A stretch of DNA of 64,000 bases from Paracidovorax wautersii (GCF_900113035.1 NZ_FONX01000012.1:62001-126000), one strand, 5' to 3'; counted from the first letter of the stretch, positions 38,373-49,230 are shown. Program-made: numbers and translations. The notes: generated from the letters alone by a model not told the origin.

Positions 38373-40523
38373 ATGTCTGAAACCACCCACGGCATCCGCC
38401 TTCATTCCCGCTCGCAGGCGCTGCGCGCGGTGACCGAGCTGCTGTCGTCCATGCGCTTCGCCATCGCGCTGCTGACGGTGATCTGCATCGCGTCGGTCAT
38501 CGGCACGGTGATGAAGCAGCACGAGCCGGCGGCCAACTACGTCAACCAGTTCGGGCCGTTCTGGGCCGAGCTGTTCCTGGCGCTCAAGCTCAACGCCGTC
38601 TACAGCGCCTGGTGGTTCCTGCTGATCCTGGCCTTCCTGGTGGTGAGCACCTCGCTCTGCGTGGCCCGCAACGCGCCGCGCTACCTGGCCGACCTGCGCA
38701 CGCACAAGGAAGACATCCGCGAGCAGAGCCTGAAGGCTTTCGCGCACCGCGCCGAGGGCGACCTGCCCGAGCCGCCCGAGGCCGCGGCCCGGCGCCTGGG
38801 CGCGCTGCTGGCCTCCGGCGGCTGGAAGGTCAAGCTGCAGCAGCGCGGCGAGCGCGGCTGGATGCTGGCGGCCAAGGCCGGCGCGGCCAACAAGATCGGC
38901 TACATCGCCGCGCACAGCGCCATCGTGCTGATCTGCCTGGGCGGCCTGCTGGACGGCGACCTGGTCGTGCGCGCCCAGATGTGGCTGGGCGGCAAGACGC
39001 CCTACACGGGCGGCGGGCTGATCTCGGAGGTCAAGCCCGAGCACCGCCTCTCGGAGCGCAACCCCACCTTCCGCGGCAACCTGCTGGTGGCCGAGGGCAC
39101 GCAGTCCAGCACCGCCATCCTGAGCCAGTCCGACGGCGTGCTGCTGCAGGAGCTGCCCTTCGCCATCGAGCTGAAGAAGTTCATCGTCGAGTACTACTCC
39201 ACCGGCATGCCCAAGCTCTTCGCGAGCGACATCGTGATCCACGACAAGGCCACCGGCGAGGCCACGCCCGCACGGGTGGAGGTGAACCACCCGGCCAGCT
39301 ACCGGGGCATCGAGATCTATCAATCGAGCTTCGACGACGGCGGCTCCCAGGTCACGCTGAGCGCGCGCCCGCTCGTGGCCGGCGTGAAGCCCTTCGAGGT
39401 GCAGGGCACCATCGGCGGCAGCACGCCGCTGGCGGCCGCGGCCCTGGGCGGGCAGCCGGCCACGCTCGAATACGCCTCGCTGCGCGTGCTCAACGTCGAG
39501 AACTTCAGCGGCGCCGGCTCGGGCGCCAGCGGCTCGGCGGTGGACGTGCGCCGCGTCGATCTGCGCGACTCCATCGAGGCGCGCCTGGGCGCGGGCAACA
39601 AGACCGTCACCCACCGCGACCTGCGCAACGTGGGCCCCAGCATCACCTACAAGCTGCGCGATGCGGCCGGCCAGGCGCGCGAGTTCCAGAACTTCATGCT
39701 GCCGGTGGACACGGGCGACGGCCAGCCCGTCTATCTGCTGGGCGTGCGCGAGACGCCGGCCGAGCCCTTCCGCTACCTGCGCGTGCCGGCCGACGACCAG
39801 GGCAGCATGGACGGCTTCCTGCGCATGCGCCTCGCGCTGGCCGATCCGGCGCTGCGCGAGCAGGCCGTGAAGCGCTACGTGGCCATGGCGGTCGATGCCT
39901 CGCGGCCCGACCTCGCGCAGCAGCTGGCGCAGTCCGCCGGGCGCGCGCTGGCGCTCTTCGCCGGTGCCCTGTCCGACAAGGAAGGCCACCCCCGCACGGG
40001 CGGCCTGCAGGCCATCTCCGACTTCATGGAAGCCAACGTGCCCGAGGCCGAGCGCGCCCGGGCCGGCGAGGTGCTGGTGCGCATCCTCAACGGCACGCTG
40101 TTCGAGCTGGCCCAGCTGACCCGCGAGCGCGCCGGCCAGCCGCCGCTGCAGCAGAGCGACAAGACCCAGGCCTTCATGACGCAGGCCGTGCTGTCGCTGA
40201 GCGACGCGCAGATGTACCCGGCGCCGGTGGCCTTCGAGCTCAAGGACTTCCACCAGGTGCAGGCCAGCGTCTTCCAGGTGGCGCGCGCGCCGGGCAAGAA
40301 TGTGGTCTATCTGGGCTGCGCGCTGCTGATCCTGGGCGTCTTCGCCATGCTGTACGTGCGCGACCGGCGGCTCTGGATCTGGCTCTCGCCGCAGGGCGAG
40401 GGCGCGGCCCATGCCAGCATGGCGCTCTCGACCAACCGCAAGACGCTCGACGGCGACCGCGAGTTCGGCGAGCTGGCCCGCAAGCTGATCGGCACGGAAC
40501 CCCACGGAGGCACCACGACATGA
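38373..40523 (+). CDS. resB: Cytochrome c biogenesis protein ResB (Ccs1)
   Basis: The 716-aa protein, with CcsA, forms the system II haem ligation complex. Membrane segments lie near residues 25-45, 70-90 and 180-200, then a large periplasmic domain (about 220-640), then a last segment (about 648-668). The start ATG 38373 gives MSETTHG; an open frame upstream of it overlaps the terminator. It overlaps ccsA by four bases. Confidence 0.93.
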   Translation: MSETTHGIRLHSRSQALRAVTELLSSMRFAIALLTVICIASVIGTVMKQHEPAANYVNQFGPFWAELFLALKLNAVYSAWWFLLILAFLVVSTSLCVARNAPRYLADLRTHKEDIREQSLKAFAHRAEGDLPEPPEAAARRLGALLASGGWKVKLQQRGERGWMLAAKAGAANKIGYIAAHSAIVLICLGGLLDGDLVVRAQMWLGGKTPYTGGGLISEVKPEHRLSERNPTFRGNLLVAEGTQSSTAILSQSDGVLLQELPFAIELKKFIVEYYSTGMPKLFASDIVIHDKATGEATPARVEVNHPASYRGIEIYQSSFDDGGSQVTLSARPLVAGVKPFEVQGTIGGSTPLAAAALGGQPATLEYASLRVLNVENFSGAGSGASGSAVDVRRVDLRDSIEARLGAGNKTVTHRDLRNVGPSITYKLRDAAGQAREFQNFMLPVDTGDGQPVYLLGVRETPAEPFRYLRVPADDQGSMDGFLRMRLALADPALREQAVKRYVAMAVDASRPDLAQQLAQSAGRALALFAGALSDKEGHPRTGGLQAISDFMEANVPEAERARAGEVLVRILNGTLFELAQLTRERAGQPPLQQSDKTQAFMTQAVLSLSDAQMYPAPVAFELKDFHQVQASVFQVARAPGKNVVYLGCALLILGVFAMLYVRDRRLWIWLSPQGEGAAHASMALSTNRKTLDGDREFGELARKLIGTEPHGGTTT

Positions 40524-41878
40524 ATACCGCCACCACCACGACGACCACGACAACGACGACGATCACCCTGAACGAAGGCTTCTTCGCGCGCCGTTCGCTG
40601 TTCGACTGGCTGTTCGCCGCCCTCGTCGCCGCGGGCGCGATCTACGTGCTGCAGCGCTACGGCAGCGCCATGGACGGCTACGACAAGGGCGTGCTGATCG
40701 GCGCCGTGCCCTGCGCCATCTGGCTGTGCTGGTTCTGGCGGCCGCTGCGCGTGCTGGCGCTGGTGGTGGCGGCCTGCTCGCTGCTGGCCATCCAGCTCTA
40801 CCAGGGCGGGGCGGGGGGCGACCTGTCCCGCGCGGACACGGTCTTTCTGCTCAAGTTCTTCCTGTCGAGCCAGTCCGCCATCCTCTGGATGAGCCTGCTC
40901 TTCTTCATGAGCACGGTGTTCTACTGGATCGGTCTCTTCTCGCGCGGCGAGGGCCAGGCGCTGATGCGCATCGGCTCCGGCGTGGCGTGGGTGGCGATCG
41001 CCATGGCGCTGATCGGCACCATGGTGCGCTGGTACGAGAGCTACCAGATCGCGCCCGACATCGGCCACATTCCGGTCAGCAACCTCTACGAGGTCTTCGT
41101 GCTCTTTTGCTGGATGACGGCGGCCTTCTACCTCTACTACGAAGCGCAGTACAAGACCCGGGCCCTGGGCGGCTTCGTCATGCTGGTGGTGAGCGCGGCC
41201 GTGGGCTTCCTGCTCTGGTACACCGTGGTGCGCGAGGCGCACGAGATCCAGCCCCTGGTGCCGGCCCTCAAGAGCTGGTGGATGAAGCTGCACGTGCCGG
41301 CCAACTTCATCGGCTACGGCACCTTCGCGCTGTCGGCCATGGTGGCCTTCGCCTACCTCATCAAGCAGCAGGCCGGCGAGACGCGCTGGTGGAAGCTCAC
41401 GCCGCTGTGGCTGCTGGGCGTGGTGCTGTGCTTCGAGCCCATCGTGTTCCGCAAGGGCGGGGCCGACGGCAGCGGCGGCGCCTACTGGATGGTCTATTTC
41501 GGCATCTCCGCGCTCATCGTGGGCGGCATCCTGCTGGGGCGGCGCCACATCGCGGCGCGGCTGCCGGCCTTCGAGGTGCTGGACGACATGATGTACAAGG
41601 CCATCGCCGTGGGCTTCGCCTTCTTCACCATCGCCACCGTGCTGGGCGCGCTCTGGGCGGCCGAGGCCTGGGGCGGCTACTGGAGCTGGGACCCGAAGGA
41701 GACCTGGGCGCTGATCGTCTGGCTCAACTACGCCGCCTGGCTGCACATGCGCCTGATGAAGGGCCTGCGCGGCACCGTGTCGGCCTGGTGGGCGTTGGTG
41801 GGGCTGGCGGTGACGTCCTTCGCCTTCCTGGGCGTGAACATGTTCCTGAGCGGCCTGCACAGCTACGGCACGCTATAG
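40520..41878 (+). CDS. ccsA: Cytochrome c biogenesis protein CcsA (ResC)
   Basis: The 452-aa polytopic protein carries the tryptophan-rich haem-handling motif WGGYWSWDPKET near residue 384 and conserved His residues in the flanking loops. It forms the channel and ligation site with ResB. The first 15 residues are a run of ten Thr codons (mostly ACC/ACG), an unusual low-complexity N-terminus. The start overlaps the resB stop. Confidence 0.95.
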   Translation: MNTATTTTTTTTTTITLNEGFFARRSLFDWLFAALVAAGAIYVLQRYGSAMDGYDKGVLIGAVPCAIWLCWFWRPLRVLALVVAACSLLAIQLYQGGAGGDLSRADTVFLLKFFLSSQSAILWMSLLFFMSTVFYWIGLFSRGEGQALMRIGSGVAWVAIAMALIGTMVRWYESYQIAPDIGHIPVSNLYEVFVLFCWMTAAFYLYYEAQYKTRALGGFVMLVVSAAVGFLLWYTVVREAHEIQPLVPALKSWWMKLHVPANFIGYGTFALSAMVAFAYLIKQQAGETRWWKLTPLWLLGVVLCFEPIVFRKGGADGSGGAYWMVYFGISALIVGGILLGRRHIAARLPAFEVLDDMMYKAIAVGFAFFTIATVLGALWAAEAWGGYWSWDPKETWALIVWLNYAAWLHMRLMKGLRGTVSAWWALVGLAVTSFAFLGVNMFLSGLHSYGTL

Positions 41879-42063
41879 CGCTGTACCGCGGCAGCAGGGC
41901 GGCGGCATGATCCGCCCGCGCCGCGCCTGCGTAGAAGGAAGACGACCGCCCTTGCATACCCGCCAAGCAGCAGCAATTTCCACTTGCGGGTAGATTGGCT
42001 GCTTCGGGCCGCCGCTGCCGCCAGGGCAGTGCGGCGCGGCCAGGACCTGAAACGGAGAACCCC

Positions 42064-43062
<999 letters not shown>

Positions 43063-43194
43063 GAAAGGCTGCGGGCGCCGCCTTGCGCGCGCCCCGGCCG
43101 TGTCCGCCGTTCGCCGTCCACCCGCGTGCCGAGCGGGGCGCTCCGTGCCCCGTGCCCGCCGGGCGGCCCTCTCCACCCGCTCGGGGCCCCACGC

Positions 43195-43830
43195 ATGAAG
43201 AAGATCCTGGCGCATCCCGCCGCAAAGCCCCTCGTTTTCCTGCTGTGCCTGCTGCCGCTGGCCTGGCTGGTCTATGGCGCCGTGGCCGGCCAGCTGGGCG
43301 CGAACCCGGCAGAGACCCTGATCCGCTCCACCGGCGACTGGACGCTGCGCCTTCTGTGCGTGGCGCTGGCCGTCACCCCGCTGCGCGTGCAGCTGGGCCT
43401 GCCGGCCCTGGCGCGCTTTCGGCGCATGCTGGGCCTCTTCGTGTTCTTCTACGCCCTGCTGCACCTGCTGTGCTACAGCTGGTTCGACATGGGCTTCGAT
43501 CTGGGCGACATCGCGGCCGACATCGCCAAGCGCCCCTTCATCCTGGTGGGCATGCTGGCCTTCGCGCTGCTGCTGGCGCTGGCCGCCACCTCGTTCAACC
43601 GCGCCATCCGCTGGCTGGGAGGCAAGCGCTGGCAGGCACTGCACCGCGTCGTGTACGCGGCGGCGGGGCTGGCCCTGCTGCATTTCTTCTGGATGCGCGC
43701 CGGCAAGAACAACTTCGCCGAGGTGGGGGTCTATGCCGCCATCGTGCTGGCGCTGCTGGCCTGGCGCGTGTGGCACCGCTGGAAGAGCCGTAAGCCCGGC
43801 CGCAAGGCGGCCTCCGCATCAGCCGGTTGA
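43195..43830 (+). CDS. msrQ: Haem-binding membrane subunit MsrQ
   Basis: A 211-aa ferric-reductase-like protein with about six membrane segments and haem-ligand histidines in YALLHLLCYSW, ALHRVVYAAAGLALLHF. It carries electrons from the quinone pool to MsrP. ATG 43195 is chosen; the frame is open for 23 codons upstream. The stop is immediately followed by repeat copy B. Confidence 0.93.
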   Translation: MKKILAHPAAKPLVFLLCLLPLAWLVYGAVAGQLGANPAETLIRSTGDWTLRLLCVALAVTPLRVQLGLPALARFRRMLGLFVFFYALLHLLCYSWFDMGFDLGDIAADIAKRPFILVGMLAFALLLALAATSFNRAIRWLGGKRWQALHRVVYAAAGLALLHFFWMRAGKNNFAEVGVYAAIVLALLAWRVWHRWKSRKPGRKAASASAG

Positions 43831-43831
43831 T

Positions 43832-43877
43832 GCTATTGAAAATATAGCTAGTGGCGCAGGTGGATCAAGCGCTCCAG
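43832..43877 (-). repeat. Short palindromic repeat, copy B
   Basis: Hairpin GCTAT-TGAAAAT-ATAGC (43832-43848), then GTGGCGCAGGTGG and ATCAAGCGCTCCAG (43864-43877). The minus strand gives the family order (CTGGAGCGCTTGAT first). It lies 1 bp after the msrQ stop. Confidence 0.75.
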
Positions 43878-43905
43878 GGGCTTTTGCCTTGAATTCGCTG
43901 GCCGT

Positions 43906-44727
43906 TCACGGCTGTGCCGACGTCCGAGGCCGCACCGGATCGATCAGCGCCGTGGGCACCTGGTAGGCCGCCTGCTCCATCAGGTCGATGCCGCACTGCA
44001 GGTCTTCGATCCAGTCGAAGAAGTCGGCGATGGCCGCTCCCGCCAGCGGCGCGCCGTGCTGCGGCACCAGCATGGCGATGTCCAGCTGCCGCGCCATGCG
44101 CACCCAGAGCCGCAGGATCTTCCGGGACACCATGTAGCGGCGGTGGAAGGCTTCCATGCGCGGGAGGTGCGGCGCCAGGTCCGTCACCGGCACGCGCGCC
44201 TGGGCGCCCGAGGTCATCGACACGCCCAGGTCGCCCGTGAAGAGGATGCGGCTGACCGGGTCATAGAAATGGAAGTTGCCTTCCGAATGCAGGAAGTGCG
44301 CGGGCAGCAGCACCAGCTCGTGCCGCCCCAGCGGCAGGCGGCCGCCGCCGTCGGGCACGCCGATCACGCGGTTCTCGGTCTTGCCGGCCTTGGCGAAATG
44401 CGGCGCGAAGCGCTCCCAGACCTTCGAGATCACCAGCTGCGCGCGGGTGCTGGTCAGCCAGCGGTCCAGCGACGCGATGATGTCCGGGTCGGCATGCGAG
44501 GCGATCAGGTAGGAGAGCTTGTGCGGCGCGAAGTGCCGGCTCATCCCCATGAACAGCTCGTTGAAGGCGAGGTTGCCGCCGGGGTCGATGATGGCGCCCG
44601 TGTCGCCATCCACGATGAGGAACTGGTTGGCCTGCACCGCCTGCCCGTCTTCCTCGATGAGGTCCGTGAACATCAGGCAGGCGTGCTGCGCGTCCCGGTA
44701 CAGCTCCACGGGTTGCTGGTGGGCCAT
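43906..44727 (-). CDS. MBL-fold di-iron oxygen-binding (ODP-like) protein
   Basis: The 273-aa protein resembles the metallo-beta-lactamase half of flavodiiron proteins, without the flavodoxin domain. Metal-site residues: SHADPD (His78, Asp80, Asp82), HFLHSEG (His144/147), FTGDLG (Asp166) and PQHG (His near 233). Flavodiiron enzymes usually have HxExD; here the second position is Asp. Related stand-alone ODP proteins act as oxygen sensors or reductases. Function not certain. Confidence 0.8.
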   Translation of the reverse strand: MAHQQPVELYRDAQHACLMFTDLIEEDGQAVQANQFLIVDGDTGAIIDPGGNLAFNELFMGMSRHFAPHKLSYLIASHADPDIIASLDRWLTSTRAQLVISKVWERFAPHFAKAGKTENRVIGVPDGGGRLPLGRHELVLLPAHFLHSEGNFHFYDPVSRILFTGDLGVSMTSGAQARVPVTDLAPHLPRMEAFHRRYMVSRKILRLWVRMARQLDIAMLVPQHGAPLAGAAIADFFDWIEDLQCGIDLMEQAAYQVPTALIDPVRPRTSAQP

Positions 44728-44826
44728 GGCGGCGCTCTCGTGTCGGGTAAAGACCCCGACTCTAGAGCCGCACCGCCGCCGCCGGATTGATGCCGGTCAA
44801 GCCGGCAGCGGATGGCGCGAGGGCGC

Positions 44827-46119
44827 TCAGCCCGCGACCAGCCGCTCGCTGCGGAAGGTGTCGGCCACCGTCTCGCGGGCGCGGATCACGTGCGCCGTGC
44901 CGCCATCGACCAGCAGCTCGGCCGGGCGGGTGCGGGTGTTGTAGTTGCTGCCCATGGCGCTGCAGTAGGCGCCGGCGGAGAGCACGGCCAGCTGGTCGCC
45001 GGGCTGCACGGCGAGCTCGCGGTCGCGGCCGAGCCAGTCGCCGCTCTCGCACACCGGGCCCACCACGTCATAGACCTGGGCTGCGGCGCCGCCGGCTGCG
45101 GCCGGCGCCTGCAGCGGCACGATGGCGTGGAAGGCCTGGTACATGGCCGGGCGGGGCAGGTCGTTCATTGCGGCATCGACGATGCAGAAGTTCTTCTGCT
45201 CGCCGGGCTTGACGTACAGCACCTCGGTCAGGCACACGCCGGCATTGCCCACCAGCGAGCGGCCGGGCTCGATCATGAACTGGCGGTCGCCGTAGCCGCG
45301 CGCATCCAGCCGCGCCAGCAGCTGGGCCCAGAGCGCATCGGCCGCGGGCGGCGTGTCGCCGTTGTAGTCGATGCCCAGGCCGCCGCCGAAGTCGATGTGG
45401 TGGATGGCAATGCCCGCCGCCTCGATGGCCTGCACCAGGTCCAGCATGCGATCGACCGCGTCGAGGTAGGGCGTCGCTTCGGTGATCTGGGAGCCGATGT
45501 GGCAGTCGATGCCCACCACCCGCAGGCCCGGCAGCGCCGCTGCGCGCTGGTAGGTGGCCACGGTGCGCTCATGGGCCACGCCGAACTTGTTGCCCTTGAG
45601 GCCGGTGGAGATGTAGGGGTGGGTCTTCGGGTCCACGTTGGGGTTCACGCGGATGCTGATGGGTGCCTGCACGCCCAGCTCGAGCGCCACTTCGTTGAGC
45701 ACGTCGATCTCGGGCTCGCTCTCGACGTTGAAGCAGCCGATGCCGGCCTGCAGCGCCTGGCGCATTTCGGCGCGCGTCTTGCCCACGCCCGAGAAGATGA
45801 TCTTGCGCGGATCGCCGCCGGCGGCCAGCACGCGTTGCAGCTCGCCGCCCGAGACGATGTCGAAGCCGCAGCCCTGGCGGGCGAACAGCTGCAGCACGGC
45901 CAGCGAAGAATTGGCCTTCATCGCATAGCAGATCTGCACCTTGCGGCCGGCGAAGCCCCGCTGGTAGGCGGCCAGCGCATCGAGCATGGACGCCTTGGAA
46001 TACACGTAGAGCGGCGTGCCGTGCTGGCGGGCGAGGTCGCTCAGGGCGCAGTCTTCGATGAACAGCGCGTCGTCGCGGTAGGCGATGTGCGGGTGGCCGG
46101 GCAGGGGAGTCGAGGTCAT
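44827..46119 (-). CDS. lysA: Diaminopimelate decarboxylase
   Basis: The 430-aa PLP enzyme makes lysine from meso-diaminopimelate. The PLP lysine is Lys68 (YAMKAN), with HIGSQI, FGGGLGI, IEPGRS and the CESGDW motif that supplies the active-site Cys. It overlaps lptM by four bases (ATGA), as often seen in proteobacteria. Confidence 0.96.
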   Translation of the reverse strand: MTSTPLPGHPHIAYRDDALFIEDCALSDLARQHGTPLYVYSKASMLDALAAYQRGFAGRKVQICYAMKANSSLAVLQLFARQGCGFDIVSGGELQRVLAAGGDPRKIIFSGVGKTRAEMRQALQAGIGCFNVESEPEIDVLNEVALELGVQAPISIRVNPNVDPKTHPYISTGLKGNKFGVAHERTVATYQRAAALPGLRVVGIDCHIGSQITEATPYLDAVDRMLDLVQAIEAAGIAIHHIDFGGGLGIDYNGDTPPAADALWAQLLARLDARGYGDRQFMIEPGRSLVGNAGVCLTEVLYVKPGEQKNFCIVDAAMNDLPRPAMYQAFHAIVPLQAPAAAGGAAAQVYDVVGPVCESGDWLGRDRELAVQPGDQLAVLSAGAYCSAMGSNYNTRTRPAELLVDGGTAHVIRARETVADTFRSERLVAG

Positions 46120-46376
46120 GGACGGGAGGAAGAAGGCAGGGCGGAAGAGGCCGGATCGGCGGGGGCGGAAGCCGGCGCGGAAGGCGCGGCCGGCGTGGGG
46201 GTCGAGCTGTTGTCCTGCTTCAGGAACGGCAGCACCGTCTGCGGCAGCGTGGCACGCTGTGCCGCGGCCGGTTCCGTGGGCAGGTAGAGGGGGCCGCGCT
46301 GGCCGCAGCCGGCAATCGCCGCCGCGCTGCCTGCAAGGACAAGCGCCCTGACTAGAATTTGGGAAGCTCTCAACAT
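46116..46376 (-). CDS. lptM: LptM (YifL-type) small lipoprotein
   Basis: The 86-aa protein has a lipobox (AIAGC, Cys24) followed by GQRGPLYLP, the signature of the small lipoprotein encoded before lysA. LptM helps LptD assemble in the outer membrane. The rest is a Pro/Ala/Ser-rich tail. The start is only 9 bp from the divergent cyaY start. Confidence 0.88.
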   Translation of the reverse strand: MLRASQILVRALVLAGSAAAIAGCGQRGPLYLPTEPAAAQRATLPQTVLPFLKQDNSSTPTPAAPSAPASAPADPASSALPSSSRP

Positions 46377-46385
46377 CTGCAAATT

Positions 46386-46718
46386 ATGACGGACCTCGAA
46401 TTCCTGGATCGCGCCGAAGAACTGCTGCTCAAGGTGGAGGAGGGCTGCGATCGCATCAACGACGCCACCGACGCCGACCTGGACGGCCAGCGCGTGGGCG
46501 GCATGATCACCATCACCTTTGGCAACGGCAGCCAGATCGTGATCAACCAGCAAAAGCCGCTGCACGAAATCTGGCTGGCCGCGCGCACCGGCGGCTACCA
46601 CTTCCGCTTCGACGGCGCGCACTGGCAGGACACCAAGGGCGGCGGCGAGTTCTTCGCCATGCTCAACGAGAACGCCAGCCTGCAGTCGGGCATGGCGCTG
46701 CGCTTCGACGGCCAGTGA
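46386..46718 (+). CDS. cyaY: Frataxin-like iron-sulfur assembly protein CyaY
   Basis: The 110-aa protein has the acidic first helix ([17 protein letters not shown]) and strands [19 protein letters not shown] and [16 protein letters not shown] of the frataxin fold. It regulates iron delivery to the iron-sulfur scaffold. ATG 46386 gives the conserved N-terminus. Its promoter must lie in lptM; a TAGAAT at 46353-46358 is a possible -10. Confidence 0.95.
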   Translation: MTDLEFLDRAEELLLKVEEGCDRINDATDADLDGQRVGGMITITFGNGSQIVINQQKPLHEIWLAARTGGYHFRFDGAHWQDTKGGGEFFAMLNENASLQSGMALRFDGQ

Positions 46719-46766
46719 GGTGACGGGCCGCTGAGGGCCTGGGGCCCGGGCCCGCCTCGCCGCTCG

Positions 46767-46804
46767 AAAAAAAGGGGTGGACCCAGTGGCCACCCCTTTT
46801 TCTT
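46767..46804. terminator. Bidirectional terminator between cyaY and mrcA
   Basis: GGGGTGG / CCACCCC (46774-46780, 46790-46796) with A7 before and a T-run after it, so it works both ways between the convergent genes. Confidence 0.9.
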
Positions 46805-46811
46805 TTGCCGG

Positions 46812-49202
46812 TCAGTTCCTGAACAGGTCGAGGATGCGGCTGCGCTCCTCGGGCGCCGGCGGTGCGGCGGGTGCCACGCCCGGTGCGCCGCCCGGCGCCG
46901 GTGCATGGTCGTCCACGCCCACGCTGGCCACGCCGCCATTGCGGGCGTATTCGTCGTAGAACCATTCGCCGCCCACGTTCACCACGCCCGGGGGCACGGT
47001 GGGCTCTGACACGGGCACGCCCTTGAGCGCGCGCTCCATGAAGCTGATCCAGACCGGCAGGGCCAGGCCGCCACCGGTTTCGCGGCTGCCCAGGTTGCGC
47101 GGGGTGTCGTAGCCGATCCAGGTCACCGCGGCGATGGTGGGCTGGAAGCCGGCGAACCAGGCATCCATGGCGTCGTTGGTGGTGCCGGTCTTGCCGTAGA
47201 TGTCGGGGCGCTTGAGCGTGGCCTGGGCGCGTGCGGCGGTGCCGGTGCGGGCCACTTCCTGCAGCAGGCTGTCGGTGATGAAGGCGTTGCGCGCATCGAT
47301 CGCCCGCATGTTCTCGGCGAGGGCCGGCGGCTGGAAGTCCGAGAGGATGCGGCCCTTGTGGTCCGTCACGCGGCTGATGAGGTAGGGGTTGACGCGGTAG
47401 CCGCCGTTGGCGAAGACCGAGTAGGCCGACACCATCTGCATCGGCGTGACCGAGCCCGCGCCCAGCGCCATGGTCAGGTAGGCCGGGTGCTTCTCGGGGT
47501 CGAAGCCGAAGCGGCTGATCCAGGCCTGGGCTGTCTTGGGGCCCACCGCCTGCAGGATGCGGATGGACACCACGTTCTTGGAACGGGCCAGGGCCGTGCG
47601 CATCGTCATCGGGCCGTCGTACTTGCCGTCGTAGTTCTTGGGCTCCCACGGCTGGCCGCCCGTCACGCCGGCGCTGAAGAAGAGCGGCGCGTCGTTGATG
47701 ATGGTGGCGGGGGTGAAGCCCTTTTCCAGCGCGGCCGAGTAGATGAACGGCTTGAAGCTGGAGCCCGGCTGGCGCCAGGCCTGCGTGACGTGGTTGAACT
47801 TGTTCTTGTCGAAGTCGAAGCCGCCCACCAGGGCCTTGATGGCGCCGCTGCGCGGGTCCACCGCCACGAAGGCGCCTTCCACTTCGGGCAGCTGCGTGAC
47901 TTCCCAGGTGTTCTTGGGCGTCTGCACCACGCGGATGATGGCGCCGCGGCGGATCTTGATGTTGGGCGGCGCCTTGTCGCTCAGGCCCGACTGCACGGGC
48001 TTCAGGCCGTCGCCGGTGATCTCGAACGGCTCGCCGTTGGCGCGCGCGGCCACGATCCGCTTGGGGCTGACCTGCAGCACCACCGCGGCGAGCACGTCGC
48101 CGTTGTCGGGGTGGCCGGCCAGCGCGTCGTCGATGGCTTCTTCCGCTTCCTGCGGGTCGTCGGGCAGGGTGACGAACTTCTCGGGGCCGCGGTAGTGCTG
48201 GCGGCGCTCGTAGTCCATGATGCCCTTGCGCAGGGCGGCATAGGCGGTGTCCTGGTCGCCGGCGTTGAGCGTGGTGTACACGTTCAGGCCGCGGGTGTAG
48301 GCCTCGTTGCCGTACTGCGCGAAGATCAGCTGGCGCACCATTTCGGCCACGTATTCGGCATGCACGCGGGTGTTGTCGTTGCCGGTGCGCAGCTTCAGCT
48401 CCTCGGTCTTGGCGGCTGCGGCCTGCTCCGCGGTGATGAAGCCGTTCTCCTGCATGCGCTCGATGATGTAGAGCTGGCGGATGCGCGCGCGCTTGGGGTT
48501 GCTGATGGGGTTGTAGGCCGAGGGCGCCTTGGGCAGGCCGGCCAGCATGGCCGCTTCCGCGATCGAGATGGACTTGAGCGGCTTGCCGAAATAGGCCTCG
48601 GCAGCGGCGGAGAAACCATACGCCCGGTTGCCCAGGTAGATCTGGTTCATGTAGATCTCGAGGATCTGGTTCTTGGTCAGCAGATGCTCGAGCTTGAAGG
48701 TGAGCAGGATCTCGTAGATCTTGCGGGTGAAGGTCTTTTCCGACGACAGATAGACGTTGCGCGCCACCTGCATGGTGATGGTGGAGGCGCCCTGGCTCTT
48801 CACGCGCCCCAGGTTGGCCAGCGCCGCACGCACCATGCCCTTGTAGTCCACGCCGCCGTGCTCGAAGAAGCGGGCGTCTTCGATGGCCAGCACGGCATCC
48901 GTCATCACCTTCGGGATGTCCTCGATGGGCGTGAGGTTGCGGCGCTCTTCGCCGAATTCACCCAGCAGTGCGCCCTCGCTCGAATACACCCGCAGCGGCA
49001 GCTTGGGGCGGTAATCGGCCAGGTCGGAGATGTCGGGCAGGTTGGGGTAGGCCACGGCCAGCGCCACGGCCACCGTCAGCACCCCCGCCAGCACGGCGGC
49101 TGCCGCCAGGCCTGCCACCCAGGTCAGGGTCCGCAGGAGAACTCTCAACCACGTGGGCCGCGAAGCAGGAGGGGTCGAGGGTTTTGTGTCGTTGGGCGGC
49201 AT
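46812..49202 (-). CDS. mrcA: Penicillin-binding protein 1A
   Basis: The 796-aa bifunctional peptidoglycan synthase. One N-terminal membrane segment (about 20-50), a glycosyltransferase domain with catalytic Glu in AIEDARFFEHGG (about 108), and a transpeptidase domain with SSFK, SKN and KTGTTN boxes. ATG 49202 is chosen rather than ATG 49232, because the latter lies in the -10 element. It faces the pil operon across a 350-bp gap. Confidence 0.94.
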   Translation of the reverse strand: MPPNDTKPSTPPASRPTWLRVLLRTLTWVAGLAAAAVLAGVLTVAVALAVAYPNLPDISDLADYRPKLPLRVYSSEGALLGEFGEERRNLTPIEDIPKVMTDAVLAIEDARFFEHGGVDYKGMVRAALANLGRVKSQGASTITMQVARNVYLSSEKTFTRKIYEILLTFKLEHLLTKNQILEIYMNQIYLGNRAYGFSAAAEAYFGKPLKSISIAEAAMLAGLPKAPSAYNPISNPKRARIRQLYIIERMQENGFITAEQAAAAKTEELKLRTGNDNTRVHAEYVAEMVRQLIFAQYGNEAYTRGLNVYTTLNAGDQDTAYAALRKGIMDYERRQHYRGPEKFVTLPDDPQEAEEAIDDALAGHPDNGDVLAAVVLQVSPKRIVAARANGEPFEITGDGLKPVQSGLSDKAPPNIKIRRGAIIRVVQTPKNTWEVTQLPEVEGAFVAVDPRSGAIKALVGGFDFDKNKFNHVTQAWRQPGSSFKPFIYSAALEKGFTPATIINDAPLFFSAGVTGGQPWEPKNYDGKYDGPMTMRTALARSKNVVSIRILQAVGPKTAQAWISRFGFDPEKHPAYLTMALGAGSVTPMQMVSAYSVFANGGYRVNPYLISRVTDHKGRILSDFQPPALAENMRAIDARNAFITDSLLQEVARTGTAARAQATLKRPDIYGKTGTTNDAMDAWFAGFQPTIAAVTWIGYDTPRNLGSRETGGGLALPVWISFMERALKGVPVSEPTVPPGVVNVGGEWFYDEYARNGGVASVGVDDHAPAPGGAPGVAPAAPPAPEERSRILDLFRN

Positions 49203-49230
49203 GTCGCGCTTTGGGAGAAAAGAACCCGCC

